A DNA stretch of 64,000 bases. Origin: Eublepharis macularius. Taxonomy: Eukaryota; Chordata; Lepidosauria; Squamata; Eublepharidae. Below the pieces are notes generated by a model, which saw only the letters and a list, made by a program, of their open reading frames with translations, was not told the origin of the DNA and did not search any database. The DNA lies in contig NC_072791.1 of the NCBI RefSeq assembly GCF_028583425.1, forward strand, positions 12,357,868 through 12,421,867, written 5' to 3'. Positions 49,201 through 60,690 of the stretch are shown here, one piece after another. How positions within the stretch are numbered: position 1 is the stretch's first letter; every line of letters begins with the position of its first letter. A program made the position numbers and the translations under genes.

Positions 49201-52200
49201 ACCGCCCTTCAGGATAACTTAATGCTCACTCAGAGCGGTTTACAAAGTATGCTACTATTATCCCCACAACATAACACCCTGTGAGGTGGGTGGGGCTGAG
49301 ACAGCTCTAAGAGAGCTGTGACTAGCCCAAGGTCACCCAGCTGGCTTCAAGTGGAGGAGTGGGGAATCAAACCCAGCTGTCCAGATTAGAGTCCCGCACT
49401 CTTAACCACTACACCAAACTGGCTCTCTTGATTGATCTTCAGATGGGACTTCATTTATCACTTGTCCTCCATCTGTTGGATAATGTTACCCAATCTAGCT
49501 TTCACTTCCAATTGGAGTTGAGAGTGCCCTCAAGTTATAGCTGACTTATGGTGAGGGTTCTCATACCAAGAGACTAACAGGTGGTTTGCCATTGCCTGCC
49601 TCTGCAACCCTGGTCTTCCTTGGAGGTCTCCCATCCAATTACTAACCAAGGCCGACCCTGCTTAGCTTCTGAGATCGGATGAGATCAGGCTCACCTGGGC
49701 TATCCAGGTCAGGGCCCCGCTTCCAATTATACTGATTTTAAATAGAGGGTTTTAACTAAGCCCACATCTGATTATTCTTTTCTTTTTTTAATATAGTATT
49801 TATTGATTTTTTAAGTATACATTTCAAATAAAGAAAAGAATTTCACAATTCTTTAAGGAATAAGTGGTTTCCATTCTGAACTTGGAATAAAAAAATCCCC
49901 TTGATTTCCTTAATTCAGAAGACTGGACTATGTTCAAATGCTGGTCATATGAGGACATGATCATATCCTATACAGGCTTATGACTTATATCAGTTAATGC
50001 GCTGCTTTAGTTCAGCCAAAGGAGTTTTAATCTCCCTGTGACTGTTTCAAATAATGTCCCCTCACAAGCGAGCCTAATGGTCTTAAGACACTGTCTCCTA
50101 ACCAAGTGCAACATCTTCCTTAAGAAGAGTTGCCAACTCCTGCCAAGGAAATTTCCGGAGATCTAGGGGTGGGTAGGGAGCTCAGCAGGGATATGTTGCC
50201 ACACAGTGTACCCTCCAAAGATGCTATTTTCTCCAGGGAACTGATTCCTGTAATCTGGAGATTCGTTGTAATTCCAGGAGAATACCAGGCCCTTCCTAAT
50301 GGTTGGCAACCCTACCTATTATCGGTTAACTAGGAAGACCACTATGTTTATCATTTGCCCTGCCTTACAAGGCGTGCTTTATTCAGTGCAAGAGGGACAT
50401 TTGACCAACTGCTGCCTTTCATGTTCTCACAAGGAGAATGCAATTTCCTCTCCCCATTTTCCAAGTTACATGGTGCAACTCAAACCTGTTTTGAACCTGA
50501 ATTTATCCAGCTTGGTACCCAGAACAGCCTGGTTTCTATTTGAACACTCTATCTGCAACTCTTAGCCCCCATGCCCTAAAACCACTTATAATGCTTTTGT
50601 TTTAAACATGCCCTTGGACCTTTATTACGGCTCTTCCTTATGTTACCTTAAACTTTTACCTCAGGAGGGCCCTGGCCTCCTTCTTTCTCTCTCCCTCTCT
50701 CACACACACACCCCACACCACACCAAAACCCACAGGCTTATATCTCAAGAACATCTTCCCTTTGAGGTTGGAATCCCACTGCTTACCCCACCTGTGGTAT
50801 TTTGCCCTGTTTGTGTGACCTATATATTGCTGCTTTCCATAAGGTTACTGCTGCCACCAAAGACTTCCACCTTAGATTTCTTCTGTTTCTCTGGTAATTA
50901 TAGGAAGTCTTGTTATAAATTGTAGTATGACAGAACGGTCAGCCCGTGAGGGTGGCTGTGAAGTGAAAAGGGGATCTTTTTTTTAACCCAAAGTAGAATT
51001 TATTTATAAGTTCATAAACATGATGGTTGCAGAGTATTGAAGCGTATTGGTTTCAGAACAGTACTTAAGCTTGGTGGTTTCAAAAATAGTTGTATCTTCT
51101 TAAAGGTATAGTCACAGACCCAGTCACAAAGACTAATTTTCCACACAGATCTTTTCTAAGAGAATAAATGCTCCTCTCAATCCGCACATAGATTCACTTA
51201 AGCTTTTCCACACAGCTTCACTGGCCTAGATAGAATATCCTCTCTCTGAGATTCACAGAGACTGACCCAGGCATACACACAATTTGCCTCAGTTAGCCAG
51301 AATTTCTCAGAACTCTGCACAGATTCACTGAACTTGATAGAATGAATACTTCTCTCTCGGCATCCTGTACTAGGGTATAGCTATCGTCCAGTCAAAGCAT
51401 ACTTCACTCACCCTTCTCACCTCAGAAGCCTGCATTAAAACCTTCAGTAACCAATATTCAACCCCCCCACATTAACACACACAAACTTATTTACACGCAA
51501 AACATTACATGACTCCTTCCATGCTCCCTTTGATTGCTGTAACTGAATGTACAACCCGATGAAGAGTCTCAGAGAACTCTAAAGCTTGCACATTGTTTTT
51601 GTGGAATTTTGGTTGATCCAAACAAAAAGGATTTACACAACATTTTGGAAGTTAGTCTGTGGATCAGCAAGGCTACTTCCAACATTACTCTACCATGGCA
51701 CACTATAATTTTTTCCATCTGTAGGCATGTCCCAACAATGTCAGATTTATGGTCATCGCAAGCATTGGGGATACATGCCAATAACTCACTTGGGAATCTT
51801 TAGCCAATTGGCCCTTTACAATGAAGCTGTGCAACTCTGCTAAGAGCAACGCCTTCTTCCCAAAGCAAGAGGTGCTTCCCCTTTGCAGAAGAAGGTGCCA
51901 TTATTAACAGAGCAGAACGGTCATATGCAGCCCATTTAGTAAAAAAAAAAATCATCCAGCCTTACCTTTGAAACCTCTTCAGTAAACACATTTTGTATGA
52001 TCTGTGACTGGACAGGCCCCGGGCAAATGTTAATTACTTTTATTTCAGGATACTCAGTAAGTTCAGGCCGGAGAGAGTTAAAGAAACCCTAGGAGACAAG
52101 TTAAAGAGTTCAAAATAATGTCTGTATACACCTGCACCTCTGTTCCTTCTCCAATGCAGAACAAACACAAGTCAATGTGTAGCTAGGAAGCATATTAAGA

Positions 52201-55200
52201 TGCTAGAAAATTTCCCATTAATGTTTTGTTAAGGCTTACTTGTGGGAAAAGACTCTCAATTATTCGATTTTATCTTACCCTTCTCTCAAGGGATTCAGGA
52301 TAACATACATGTGTTCTCCCCTCCTCCATTTTATCCAAGAACAACTTTGTGAGATAGATGGAGAGATTGGCGCTAGATCACCCATCAAGCTTCAAGGCCG
52401 AGTGTGAATTTGAACCCATCTCTGGATCTCATTTTTGGGCCACATACGACCATCCCTTCAACCCCAGAATATCCTCTTCATCAGATCCACAGACAATGGC
52501 CTAGTTCTCACTGAGGAACTAACCTCTGTCTGGGCTGTACCTCTTCTAACTGCAGGTGGGTATATACCTGATAGAACACTCGAAAATCAACAACAATCTC
52601 TGGATGCAGAAAACTAAGGGGGAAGGGGTGGTTGCTTGGAGAAGTATTCCAACACACAAGCTCCTACCAGCAGTATGAAATGGTCCAACCACAGGTTTAC
52701 CACCTCAGTGACAAGCAAGAGGAGACAGTTAAGAGGACTATCCCCATGGCAGCCATTTTGAGGGCTATTCCCATGGCAGCCATTTTGCAGTGTTCTAGTC
52801 TTCAAGGTGTTTCCTGTTGCAAAATAAGAACCTCTAAACAAAAAGGCAAACAATTATGTTAAAAATTATGCAAATGAAAAATATTTGTATTTGTAAAAAT
52901 TTAAATCGCACAACGATGGATATTTGCAGACGTGTGTATAACAAAACCATCCAATGTAATTACAAAATAAATAACAGAATTAACATCAATGAGAAAAAGC
53001 ATAAATACATTTGTTACTAGAGTTAACCAAAAGTGAGAAAAAAGCTGTCTCAGAAACAAAATAAAGATATCAATGTCAAATGTCATAAAGTGCTCAGTAC
53101 TGTATTATAAATATTTGTTCAAGAATTATACAAAAGTCAAAACCTATACCATGTCAACAGTATTCCATATCAATACACTCTATCAACAACATTTCATGTC
53201 AATGGTTAAAGCAGCAGCGATTCATACAATTCATTCAAATGAGGAAGGTCTGGTAGTCTACATGTAGTACAGTCCGTATAAAGTTCCAATAAATCACTAC
53301 AAATTGCACTTGCCTGTTGTACAAAGAAGAGGCAGTACGTCCGACATGACTAATGCATTGGAACTTTCAGCCAAGTGCCCCTGACAAAGCACGTGTGTGT
53401 GAAACAAACCACGCTAGCAGTTTGTCGGGCCAGTTTGGGAACCGTTACCTCCCCACAGAAACTGCTTTGCTGGAAGACTGAATTTACAAGCTGTGGATTA
53501 TGATCCAGCTATATTGGAGTATTGGGAGCACAACGGGCAAGTGCAATTTGTAGTGATTTATTGGAACTTTATATAGACTGTACCTTGGACGAATATTTAC
53601 AATACAGCACTGAGCACTTCATGACATTTGACATTGGTATCTTGATTTTGTTTCTGAGAGAGCTTTTCTTTCACTTCAGTTTGTGTCGCTCTTCCCTTGT
53701 CAGCCTCTGTGTTTGCTCATTAGAATTAACCAAACAAATTGCTCCAACAACATGGACTGCCTCTCACCATACATTCCCCGGTGGGTGCTCCAATCGGCTG
53801 ATTAACAGCTGCTGGTGGTTCATGGCCCCAAGGAGGCTCACCGAGCCTCAACCAGAGCCAGGGCTTTTTTGGTCCTGGCACCGGACTGGAGGAACTCTCT
53901 GTCTGTTGAAACTCAGGCCCAGCGGGATTTGCTAGCCTTCCGCTGGGCCTGTAAGACAGAGATGTTCTGCCAGGCATACAGTTGCGGTTGGGGCATGGGT
54001 GGGCTCTCTTGCCGGTCTCCTGCTGAGGGGGAAATTGAAACCCCCTCGCCCCAGTTCTCCACCAACTCGTTTATCACAATTTTACCATCCTCCACCCCAT
54101 GTAATGTATTGGCTTGGTCAGGGCTTTTTTTCTGGAGGAAGAGGTGGTGGAACTCAGTAGGTTGCCCTTGGAGAAAATGGTCACATGGCTGGTGGCCCCG
54201 CCCCCTGATCTCCAGACAGAGGGGAGTTTAGATTGCCCTCCACGCCACTCGGAGGGCAATCTAAACTCCCCTCTGTCTGGAGATCAGGGGGCGGGGCCAC
54301 CAGCCATGTGACCATTTTCAAGAGGTTCCGGAACTCCGTTCCACCACGTTCCAGCTGAAAAAAAGCCCTGGGCTTGGTAGAGCAATATGAGCTGCCATGT
54401 AAAGTTGGTTTCTGTTTTACTGAACTATGTGTTTTATTGAGATTTTAATGTGATTATATTATAAGATGTCATCTGTTTGGAGCCCGTTCACGGAGACAGC
54501 AGACTATAAATTTAATCAATCAATCAAAACCTCATCTTACCTGAACATATAAAGGATTGACAGCTTCATAGGTCTTTCCTGATTCTTTGTATGGCCTCTC
54601 TTAGTTGGAGAGATTTGTCTGGTTAATTCCAATAATGAATGGGATTCTGCCATGTTGACTGGTTATGCAACCCCAAACTAATGTATAAATGTTGATATTT
54701 ATGCTCCTTTTATTACATTCTATTGTTATTTTCGACATATAAATGTTATTTATGCTCCCCCAATTCATTGTTTACATGGTGTGTTAACTCTGTTATTTAT
54801 TTTATCATCATCGTGGCTGGTTCTGTTATGCACACAGCCATCACAGTGGTATTTGTGATGTTACACAATTTTTACAAATGCAAATATTTTTTTCATTTAC
54901 ATAATTATACGTGTCATTATTACCGCTCGCCTTTTTGTCTAGAGGTCCTTATTTTGTTTCTTTCCGCCCCGTTTGGGTTACTTCTTCCCTCTGCTTGGTT
55001 GTTTCTTTGGATCAGAAGGCTGAAAAAAAGAAGAAGAAAAAAACACTGACCTGCAAAGCGTGTTTGCTGGCACAATAGCCAGTGGCCAAGGGAGCTCCCA
55101 TGATACCCATCACGCTGCTTATGGTGACAATCTTTCCTTGCTTCCTTTCAATCATGTGATTCAGGACACACTTTGTTAAAGAGATGGTGCCCAGGTAGTT

Positions 55201-55290
55201 GAGTTCCATTATGGCACTATAGACATCTATGCTTGTGTCCACAAACAGCGAACGCTGGGATCGCCCACCATTGTTCACCAGGATGTCAAT
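46181..55290 (-). CDS. DHRS7: Dehydrogenase/reductase SDR family member 7 (DHRS7), last four coding exons; 5' part not in window
   Basis: Minus-strand coding exons in transcript order: 55290-55051, 52088-51966, 47687-47472, 46216-46181. All junctions are GT-AG and phase 0, giving 204 residues to the TGA. The sequence is collinear with human DHRS7 from its IDILVNNGG position to the C-terminus. It has NNGG, the active-site Asn (ELNYLG), the catalytic Ser of ISSVMG and Tyr-x-x-x-Lys (YCASK) 13 residues later, then the ICPGPVQS loop. DHRS7 is an NADP(H)-dependent ER-membrane reductase reported to act on retinoids and steroids. The exons for the TGxxxGxG cofactor-binding half were not found between 55.3 and 64 kb, so they probably lie upstream. 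The frame is intact. The gene faces PCNX4 tail to tail. Confidence 0.94.
46980..47008. repeat. (ACTAT)n microsatellite
   Basis: tactatactatactatactataaata, a short pentanucleotide repeat in the last DHRS7 intron. Confidence 0.8.
47145..47395 (+). repeat. Sauria-type SINE, well preserved
   Basis: agccattttggtgtagtggttaagagcagc, gggtttgattccccgctcctccacttgaagccagctgggtgaccttgggtcagtcacagctctc, actgctctgagtgggtattaagttgttctgaagggcagtatataaatcgaa. Ends 77 bp from a DHRS7 exon. Confidence 0.85.
47472..47687 (-). CDS. DHRS7: DHRS7 penultimate coding exon
   Basis: This 216-nt exon follows the acceptor ccctctcaccag and ends GTG|gtatgt. It encodes HKMSTERCAQLTLVSLVNNL and the DHRS7-specific WQYAPTWAWWLLNRMGKRRI, ending NFKSGV. 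Confidence 0.95.
47700..49160. other. DHRS7 intron, nothing recognised
   Basis: Open frames here (up to 136 residues) have no recognisable domains. A C/CA run is at 47911-47932. No exon signals agree with DHRS7. Confidence 0.4.
49170..49430 (-). repeat. Sauria-type SINE, minus orientation
   Basis: aatttatataccgcccttcaggataacttaatgctcactcagagcgg, aatcaaacccagctgtccagattagagtcccgcactcttaaccactacaccaaactggc. Confidence 0.85.
49520..49720 (-). repeat. 5S rRNA-derived SINE
   Basis: gtctcccatccaattactaaccaaggccgaccctgcttagcttctgagatcggatgagatcaggct is close to reversed 5S rRNA; the body ctcaagttatagctgacttatgg lies on the left. Confidence 0.85.
50127..50313 (-). mobile_element. hAT-type short element (TAGGGTTGC family)
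   Basis: agagttgccaactcctgcc...tttctccagggaactgattcc...gtaattccaggagaata...ggttggcaaccctac. No clear duplication. Confidence 0.75.
50314..51540. other. DHRS7 intron, nothing recognised
   Basis: Simple CT/CA repeat at about 50685-50730. No coding signal or definite repeat identified. Confidence 0.4.
51966..52088 (-). CDS. DHRS7: DHRS7 exon after the catalytic Tyr/Lys
   Basis: This 123-nt exon lies between cttgtctcctag and AAG|gtaagg. It encodes GFFNSLRPELTEYPEIKVIN followed by ICPGPVQSQIIQN, the PG loop that follows the cofactor-binding strand in SDR enzymes. No ATG-initiated open frame covers it. It was found by reading the minus strand. Confidence 0.94.
52270..52430 (-). repeat. Sauria-type SINE, degraded
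   Basis: Reversed order: ttatcttacccttctctcaaggg, ctcctccattttatccaagaacaactttgtgagatagatgg, gtgtgaatttgaacccatctctggatctc. Confidence 0.6.
53030..53670. repeat. Large imperfect palindrome, Penelope-like
   Basis: 53030-53110 pairs with about 53590-53670 (atgtcaaatgtcataaagtg / cacttcatgacatttgacat). 53267-53322 pairs with about 53527-53584 (ttccaataaatcactacaaa / tttgtagtgatttattggaa). The left side has 155 extra bases. The central loop holds a hammerhead-like motif. Related sequence recurs at 52850-53030 and 54720-54960. Confidence 0.75.
53377..53430 (+). ncRNA. Hammerhead ribozyme-like motif with three stems, G8 replaced by A
   Basis: Stem I is GCCC (53377-53380) with GGGC (53427-53430). 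The core is CTGACAA (53381-53387; canonical CTGANGA). Stem II is GCAC/GTGT (53389-53392 with 53397-53400), with one unpaired A before it. GAA (53401-53403) follows. Stem III is ACAAAC/GTTTGT (53404-53409 with 53420-53425). The predicted cleavage base is C53426. Only the core G8 deviates, which would be expected to weaken or abolish cleavage. Confidence 0.6.
53680..54530 (+). mobile_element. L2-like LINE 3' part, interrupted by a hAT-type element
   Basis: Coding remnant ...VLAPDWRNSLSVETQAQRDL...FRWACKTEMF resembles the C-terminal end of L2-type reverse transcriptase. The tail after 54379 ends ggagcccgttcacggagacagcagactataaatttaatcaatcaatc. The hAT element occupies 54119-54370. Confidence 0.55.
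54119..54370. mobile_element. Palindromic hAT-type element with perfect 8-bp TSD
   Basis: ggcttggt at 54111-54118 and 54371-54378. Termini cagggctttttttctgg and ctgaaaaaaagccctg. Interior arms 54173-54241 and 54251-54319 (69 bp) are perfect reverse complements around a 9-bp spacer, so most of the element is one hairpin. Confidence 0.9.
54720..54960. repeat. Copy of the repeat at 52850-53080, opposite orientation
   Basis: ctctgttatttattttatcatc, catttacataattatacg and tccttattttgtttc are reverse complements of segments between 52850 and 53060, with divergence. Confidence 0.5.
55051..55290 (-). CDS. DHRS7: DHRS7 exon with SDR active site
   Basis: This 240-nt exon encodes 80 residues between the acceptor ccctctccccag and the donor CAG|gtcagtg, phase 0 at both ends. 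It carries NNGG at residues 6-9, Asn31 in ELNYLG, Ser59 in ISSVMG and Tyr72-x3-Lys76 (YCASK). These four elements make up the classical SDR catalytic tetrad, with the usual Ser-Tyr spacing of 13. Confidence 0.96.
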
Positions 55291-55989
55291 CTGGGGAGAG
55301 GGAAGGAAATAACAGACTTTATTGCCATGTGTAGCACTATGAGTCTTTCTACATGAGATGTCTCGGCTCATGTTCGTCAAGTGTAGAGAGATGCAATGTT
55401 AGCCAGGAAGCACAGTTTAACAAAGAGCCAGAGGAGATCGCTCTTCAGAGGGTTTGTTCATTTCATCTTCCCCTAAGGCTTTGTCAATTTCACCTCTCCA
55501 GTCTTAAACTCTGTGGGATGCCAAAGAGAGGGCAGCGAGGAATGGAAATGGGATGGAGCTGCCTTCTAGAGCCAGGCCTGGACCTGGAGAAGTTATAATG
55601 GGCTGAAATTTTCCTTCTGGCATTTCACAGCCCCTTCACACAGCTCCAGTGTATACCAATGCCTTTGCCCTGCTGCTGGCTCTGTCTTTTTAAACTACCC
55701 TTCCTGGCTAACATTGCATCTCCCAACACGTGTTCTTCATGTGTTAGAGGTCTTCTGTAGAGAGACACTGCGTCCATAGCTAAAGCAAATGACAAAATAC
55801 GAGAATACAAGGATCTGCAACCTAGAGCCAAACGTGTCCTACTACTGAACCAAAGACGGTTCTTTTTACAAAGAAAACAAAATCTTTATATTTAAAAAAA
55901 TGGAGTAGGTGGGATGCTAGAATTACTGGTATGGGAAGGGAATGGCAGGCAAAGATTTTTATGGGATTAAAGTTCTTATTAGCGGTGCT

Positions 55990-56450
55990 TTACAGAAATG
56001 GAAGTGGTGGCCCCTACCCTATGGAACGGCCTGCCTGGGGAGGTCAGGAGAGCCCCCACCCTCCTGGCTTTCCACAAACAATGCAAAACTGAATGATTCA
56101 AAAAGGCCTTTTTTCTCAGCTAAGAGGGCGGTATTGTAGGAAAGGGGTCCCAGATGTTTCGCTAATGAGTTAGGAACCATAGATTTCACCATTATGTTGC
56201 CTTACGTATTATCTGTTGCTTTAAATATGTACTTCTATATACTACCTGTGCTTCAAGTTGTTGAATGTAAGTCCTAGAACTGATTACGTTCTGTTTCATC
56301 AATTCTTCAGTCCTATACTGGATCCTTGCTAATACTATTTCTTTGTAAACTTGTATCCATTTACCCTACGACATTGTTATGAAAATGTTTCTGACACTGT
56401 ATGGAAATGCCTGCCCTTGTCCTTGCCACTGATTGTACTTGTAGGAATAG
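55990..56450 (+). mobile_element. L2-like LINE 3' end
   Basis: Begins with coding remnant APTLWNGLPGEVRRAPTLLA (frame not intact throughout), then gctaatgagttaggaaccatagatttcacc, tgtgcttcaagttgttgaatgtaag, gttctgtttcatcaattcttc. Confidence 0.75.
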
Positions 56451-56639
56451 CAACAAATCGTATGCCAACTCACGTGCCCACCCCTCTCTTCTCCTGATGG
56501 ATTGTAGGGAAGCGTGAAGGAAATCCCGTCCCGGGACAATAGGAATTATGAGCAGAGTTTTATGTCACTGAATTCATTTTACGATCCGTGATTTTATTGT
56601 TAAAGACACAAGGTAGTATAGTGTTTTTAACAGTTGTTG

Positions 56640-56790
56640 TAATCCGCCCTGAGCCCGTTCATGGGGAGGGCGGACTATAAATGTAATTAATAAATAAGTA
56701 AATAAATAAATAATCCCACACTATGTAATCCACCTTGAGTCTCAGTGAGAAAGGCGGAATATAAATGACATACATACATACATACAATTG
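56640..56790 (+). repeat. LINE tails with TAAA and CATA simple repeats
   Basis: taatccgccctgagcccgttcatggggagggcggactataaatgtaat then TAAA repeats; a second tail ccttgagtctcagtgagaaaggcggaatataaatgacatacatacatacat follows directly. Two LINE/SINE 3' ends lie in tandem. Confidence 0.65.
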
Positions 56791-57479
56791 ACGTGGCCAG
56801 TAATCCACGTGCAAACCGTGCACAGATTTACACCACCGTACTAATTCCACTGCACAAAATGTCCTGTATATATTTATTCAGTGAAGTTAAATTGATTATT
56901 TTCAGTTATGCAAATGAGAGTTATGCAATTTTTAAAAATACTAGCTCTTTGTTGATCTCTTGCTCCAACGTAGTTTGACTTTTTCATTATAGACTCCTGG
57001 GCTAGAATTTAAAGAGCAAACTGTAGGCTCTGTTCAGCCATGACTCCAAATCCTGGTTTCATTAAGCTAATTATGAGTGGTACTCAGACTGCTCCACAAA
57101 CTGTGGTTTGTCAGAATACATCCAACCAGGATCTGAAACCATTGCTGAATCCAGTTCCTTAACCACAGCTTTGAGTCTCAGTGAGAAAGGTGAGTGATAA
57201 ATGAGTAACGATAAAAGAAATGTTGTGCGATGAATGAAACTGGAGCACCCTCGATTCATATTCCAGTGTTTTCTTCATTGTAATGCAGGCCAGGATACCA
57301 GCCAGGCCTCAGCAGCGAAAAGAGTAAAGGTAGCAAAATCCAGCATCTGAATCTGTGAGTTAAATCCTGGTATTGCAAACCAAGTGTAGTTAAAATGGTG
57401 TTTCAAGTCATGTCTGGACTGGACTGTAGCTTGAGCTGAGTTAGTAACGGCTTGGAGAAGAAAAGGAGGACAAATGGGT

Positions 57480-57740
57480 TACATTAGTGCTTAGTTCTCA
57501 TGGCCCTTCTTACATGCCCAGGGTAATGCCAATCACCACCTTGGGGTCAGGTAGCAATTTTCCACAGGCCAGCTTGGCTAGGGACCCTGGAGGTGTTTTG
57601 CCATCTTCTGGGCATGGAGCAGGGGTCATTGGGGCAGTCGGGGTGGGAGGTGGGGTTAGTTGGGAATTTCCTGCATTGAGCAGGGAGTTGGATAAGATGA
57701 CCCTAGAGGTCCCTTCCAACACTGATTCTATGAAATTAAA
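57480..57740 (+). mobile_element. CR1-like LINE 3' end
   Basis: gggaatttcctgcattgagcagggagttggataagatgaccctagaggtcccttccaacactgattctatga is the plus-oriented CR1 terminus. Confidence 0.75.
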
Positions 57741-59587
57741 GAGGTTTGCATCTGCACCGTATTAAAAAACTGACTTTGGGAACTCAGGAATTGCAGTAAA
57801 TAGCCACTGGAATTGCACGGTCTTTGCAGTGACCAGCTGTATCTACTGTAAACATCTAAAGCCAGGCTTTCAAGAGCTTTTGTAACAGACAGGCAAAGTT
57901 TCAGGGAGTGGAAAAAAACAGGCATGAAGGTCGTGTCTTGTCTTCTGCTGACACAGGAAAGGTGGGGTGGGAGAGCAGCCTACTGGGGAAAAAAACAGAA
58001 AAAGGGAAGTATCTTCTGCGAACTGAGCAACGATGCAACGAACTATTTCTACACCTGGGGCAAGCTATCCCCCTTGGCGTGAACCAAATTTTGAAAAGGC
58101 CCATCAGGGGAATTTGATAGAACAGGTAAAGTATAACTCTGGAGTGAACCTGTGCAGGAATGGCTGGGTTAAGTGTGGGGAAAATTGAGAACGGTTGGGA
58201 ATCTTTAACAGTGCAATTCTAAATAGGAAGTCAGTGGGCTTAGAAGGTCCATGGCTCTCTTTAGGCTTGCACTGATGTTCAGCTTCAAAATCCTCATTGC
58301 TCAGGTTCTACGATGAATATGTTCAGAAACCCACATCCTACTGGCACCAACTGCTGCTCCTCCTCCTTGCCAGCTTATTTAGAGGCAAGCCTTACTTTAC
58401 TGTGTCTGGCTGTAGGCACAGAGCCCGTGAGGAGGAGTTGCTGTGATGCCACCCTGCCTGACCTACTGCCCACTATAAGCCTCAGCTAAAGCTGATGTCT
58501 GATTTTTTCCCCATTTTGAGAACATGCCTAATTATTCCACATGGAAACAATTACATATTATTCTAACATTAGGCAATGTTAGCATTGGACCCATCTCCTG
58601 CCTCACTCCGAAGCATGCCCAGCGAAGTGGTGCCCTACTTGAGTCACAGCATTGAAAAGAGGGTAGTCAGCGAAGGCTCACCCTTCCAAAATGTTGAAGA
58701 ACTGTATTTGTCGCAGGTTCATGGGAACTCCTCTTGGTTAGATCGAGCGGCACGATAAGGATATCTTTGTCACTTAGCTGACTGATTTCTAAAAAAAGAA
58801 TAAAAATGGGGGAAACAGATTACTTTTGGAAGCAATGGGGACCGTGCGCATTTGCTGTCCTCGCTGATTTTTGAACACAAGATCCTAAGAAGAGTCTTAC
58901 AGGATCAGATCAGAGTTTACCCCATCTAGTGTCCTGGTGTGTATCCAACCACGCATGGATTTCACAGAGCGGGACTCTCCCCCCTTCCCCTTAACTCCCC
59001 CTCACATTTTGTTCCAGGGCAGGTCAGTAGATCCTCAGAGACAGCATAGGAGGGAAATTAAGATCCACAGTGGGAGGAGGAAATTGACTAATCGCTGCCC
59101 CTTCTTCCACAAAGATAAATACTATATAGTCAGAGGAAGTAGGTGGTGGGGGACACACACACGCTCCTGCTTCCATCATTGGCCAACCTGATAACTCTAG
59201 GAAACCCACAAAGAGGAAGGGGGCAGCAGCTCAGCTGCTATGGTTGCGTCCTACTGGTATGCAGCGGTACACTGCTTCTGAACACAGAGGCTTCATCTAT
59301 CCATCACGGCAGACGGATGATGCCATCTGTCTTGTCTAGTCCTTTTTAAAAGTCTTCTAACCTAGTAGTCCTTAACACAACCTGTGGCAGCAAATTCCAT
59401 AAACTGTCGTCAAGAAATGCTTCTTTTTGCTCATTACTTAGAAGATTGATATACTCCCTCTCCACAAACCTGTTCAAAGCCGCTCACAAGGTAAAAAACT
59501 GAAAACATTTTAATCTCACATTTCCAACCAATTAGGATCCTCAAGGCAGTGATAAAAAAACATCAACTGTTTATAATATAAACAATA
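57741..59587. other. Probable upstream DHRS7 intron, nothing recognised
   Basis: No DHRS7 cofactor-domain exon (TGxxxGxG) seen on the minus strand and no other gene. Short open frames only. Confidence 0.4.
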
Positions 59588-60120
59588 GCCAGTGTGGTGT
59601 AGTGGTTAGAGAGAAGGACGAGGCTGTGGGAGGCCCAGGTTCAAATCTCCATTTTGTCACAAAAACTTGCTGGGTGGACTTTGGGCCAGTCACACATTAG
59701 GGCTGCCAGCCTCCAGGTGGTGGCTGGAGGTCTCCTGGAATTACAACTGATCTCATAGAATCATAGAGTTGGAAGGGGCCATACAGACCATCTAGTCCAA
59801 CCCCCTTCCCAGTGCAGGATCAGCCTAAAGCATCTCTGACAAGTATTCCAGGCAACAGAGACCAGTTCCCCTGGAGAAAATGGCTGCTCTGAAGGGTGAA
59901 CTCTATGGCATTATACCCCACTGAGGCAAACCCCGCCCTCTCCAGGCTCCACATCCAAAATCTCCCGAAATTTCCCAATTTGGACCTGGCAACCCTCAAC
60001 CTAAGCTACCTCAGAGGGTTGTGGTGAGGATAAAACGGAAGAGAGGCAAACATTATAAGCTGTTCTGCGACCCCATTAGGGAGAAAGGAGAGGTATAAAT
60101 GAAGTAAGTAAATAAATATA
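59588..60120 (+). repeat. Sauria-type SINE containing a hAT-type element containing a CR1-like fragment
   Basis: SINE head ccagtgtggtgtagtggttag to cagtcacacat (59698); hAT-type family 59699-59997 (tagggctgccagcctccagg...ctggcaaccct). Inside it, from about 59754 to 59848, is atcatagagttggaaggggccatacagaccatctagtccaaccccc. The SINE resumes caacctaagctacctcagagggttgtggtgagga and ends aaatgaagtaagtaaataaata. Confidence 0.85.
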
Positions 60121-60284
60121 TAAAACAACCATTATAAATATAACCAGGAAGGGCAAAAAAGATCTTCAACCACTGATGGATGATAATGATGGAGGTGAGG
60201 ACAATTCTTATTGGGGAGGAAATTCTACAATAAAGTCATTATAACGATCATAAGCATTACCAATATTAGAACCTGCAACAAAAT

Positions 60285-60690
60285 TTTCTCTTACTTAATT
60301 TGTAGTCTGCCTTTTTCACTGAGGGTCAAGGCAGATTACAACGAAAAACAATATGGTTTTATGTGTTAAAAATAGTGTAATGCATACAACTGAGAACATT
60401 GCGCTAAAACACAGTATAATACGAACAGTAAAGCAGAACTGGCAAGCTTGGGGAATAACGCAATGGAACATTATATTACATATAATAATGTAATAAAAAC
60501 TAGATTAGAGAACTATGCAATAAACAAGCCAAGAGCCCAGCGGGCACATAAAAACAGGCTAAAACAATATTCCTAGAACAATATTCCTAGAGGCAGGCCC
60601 TAAAAAAGCAGGCGGTTTTTTAAAACGTGGAACCTTTCATTAAAAGCCAGATTGAAGAGAAAGGCTTTGCGAAGCCATTTCCTTGAGCAA
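60285..60690 (-). mobile_element. L2-like LINE 3' end
   Basis: Reversed tail ttgtagtctgcctttttcactgagggtcaaggcagattac, followed by A-rich body (cgtggaacctttcattaaaagcc) in minus orientation. Confidence 0.5.

Noticed and set aside
49625-49695. 5S rRNA gene
   Set aside because: Only a partial reversed 5S region joined to a SINE body; similar truncated copies elsewhere.
55012-55050. C-terminal extension of the DHRS7 exon reading frame (VSVFFFFFFSAF)
   Set aside because: Follows a clear GT donor and is poly-T derived intron sequence.
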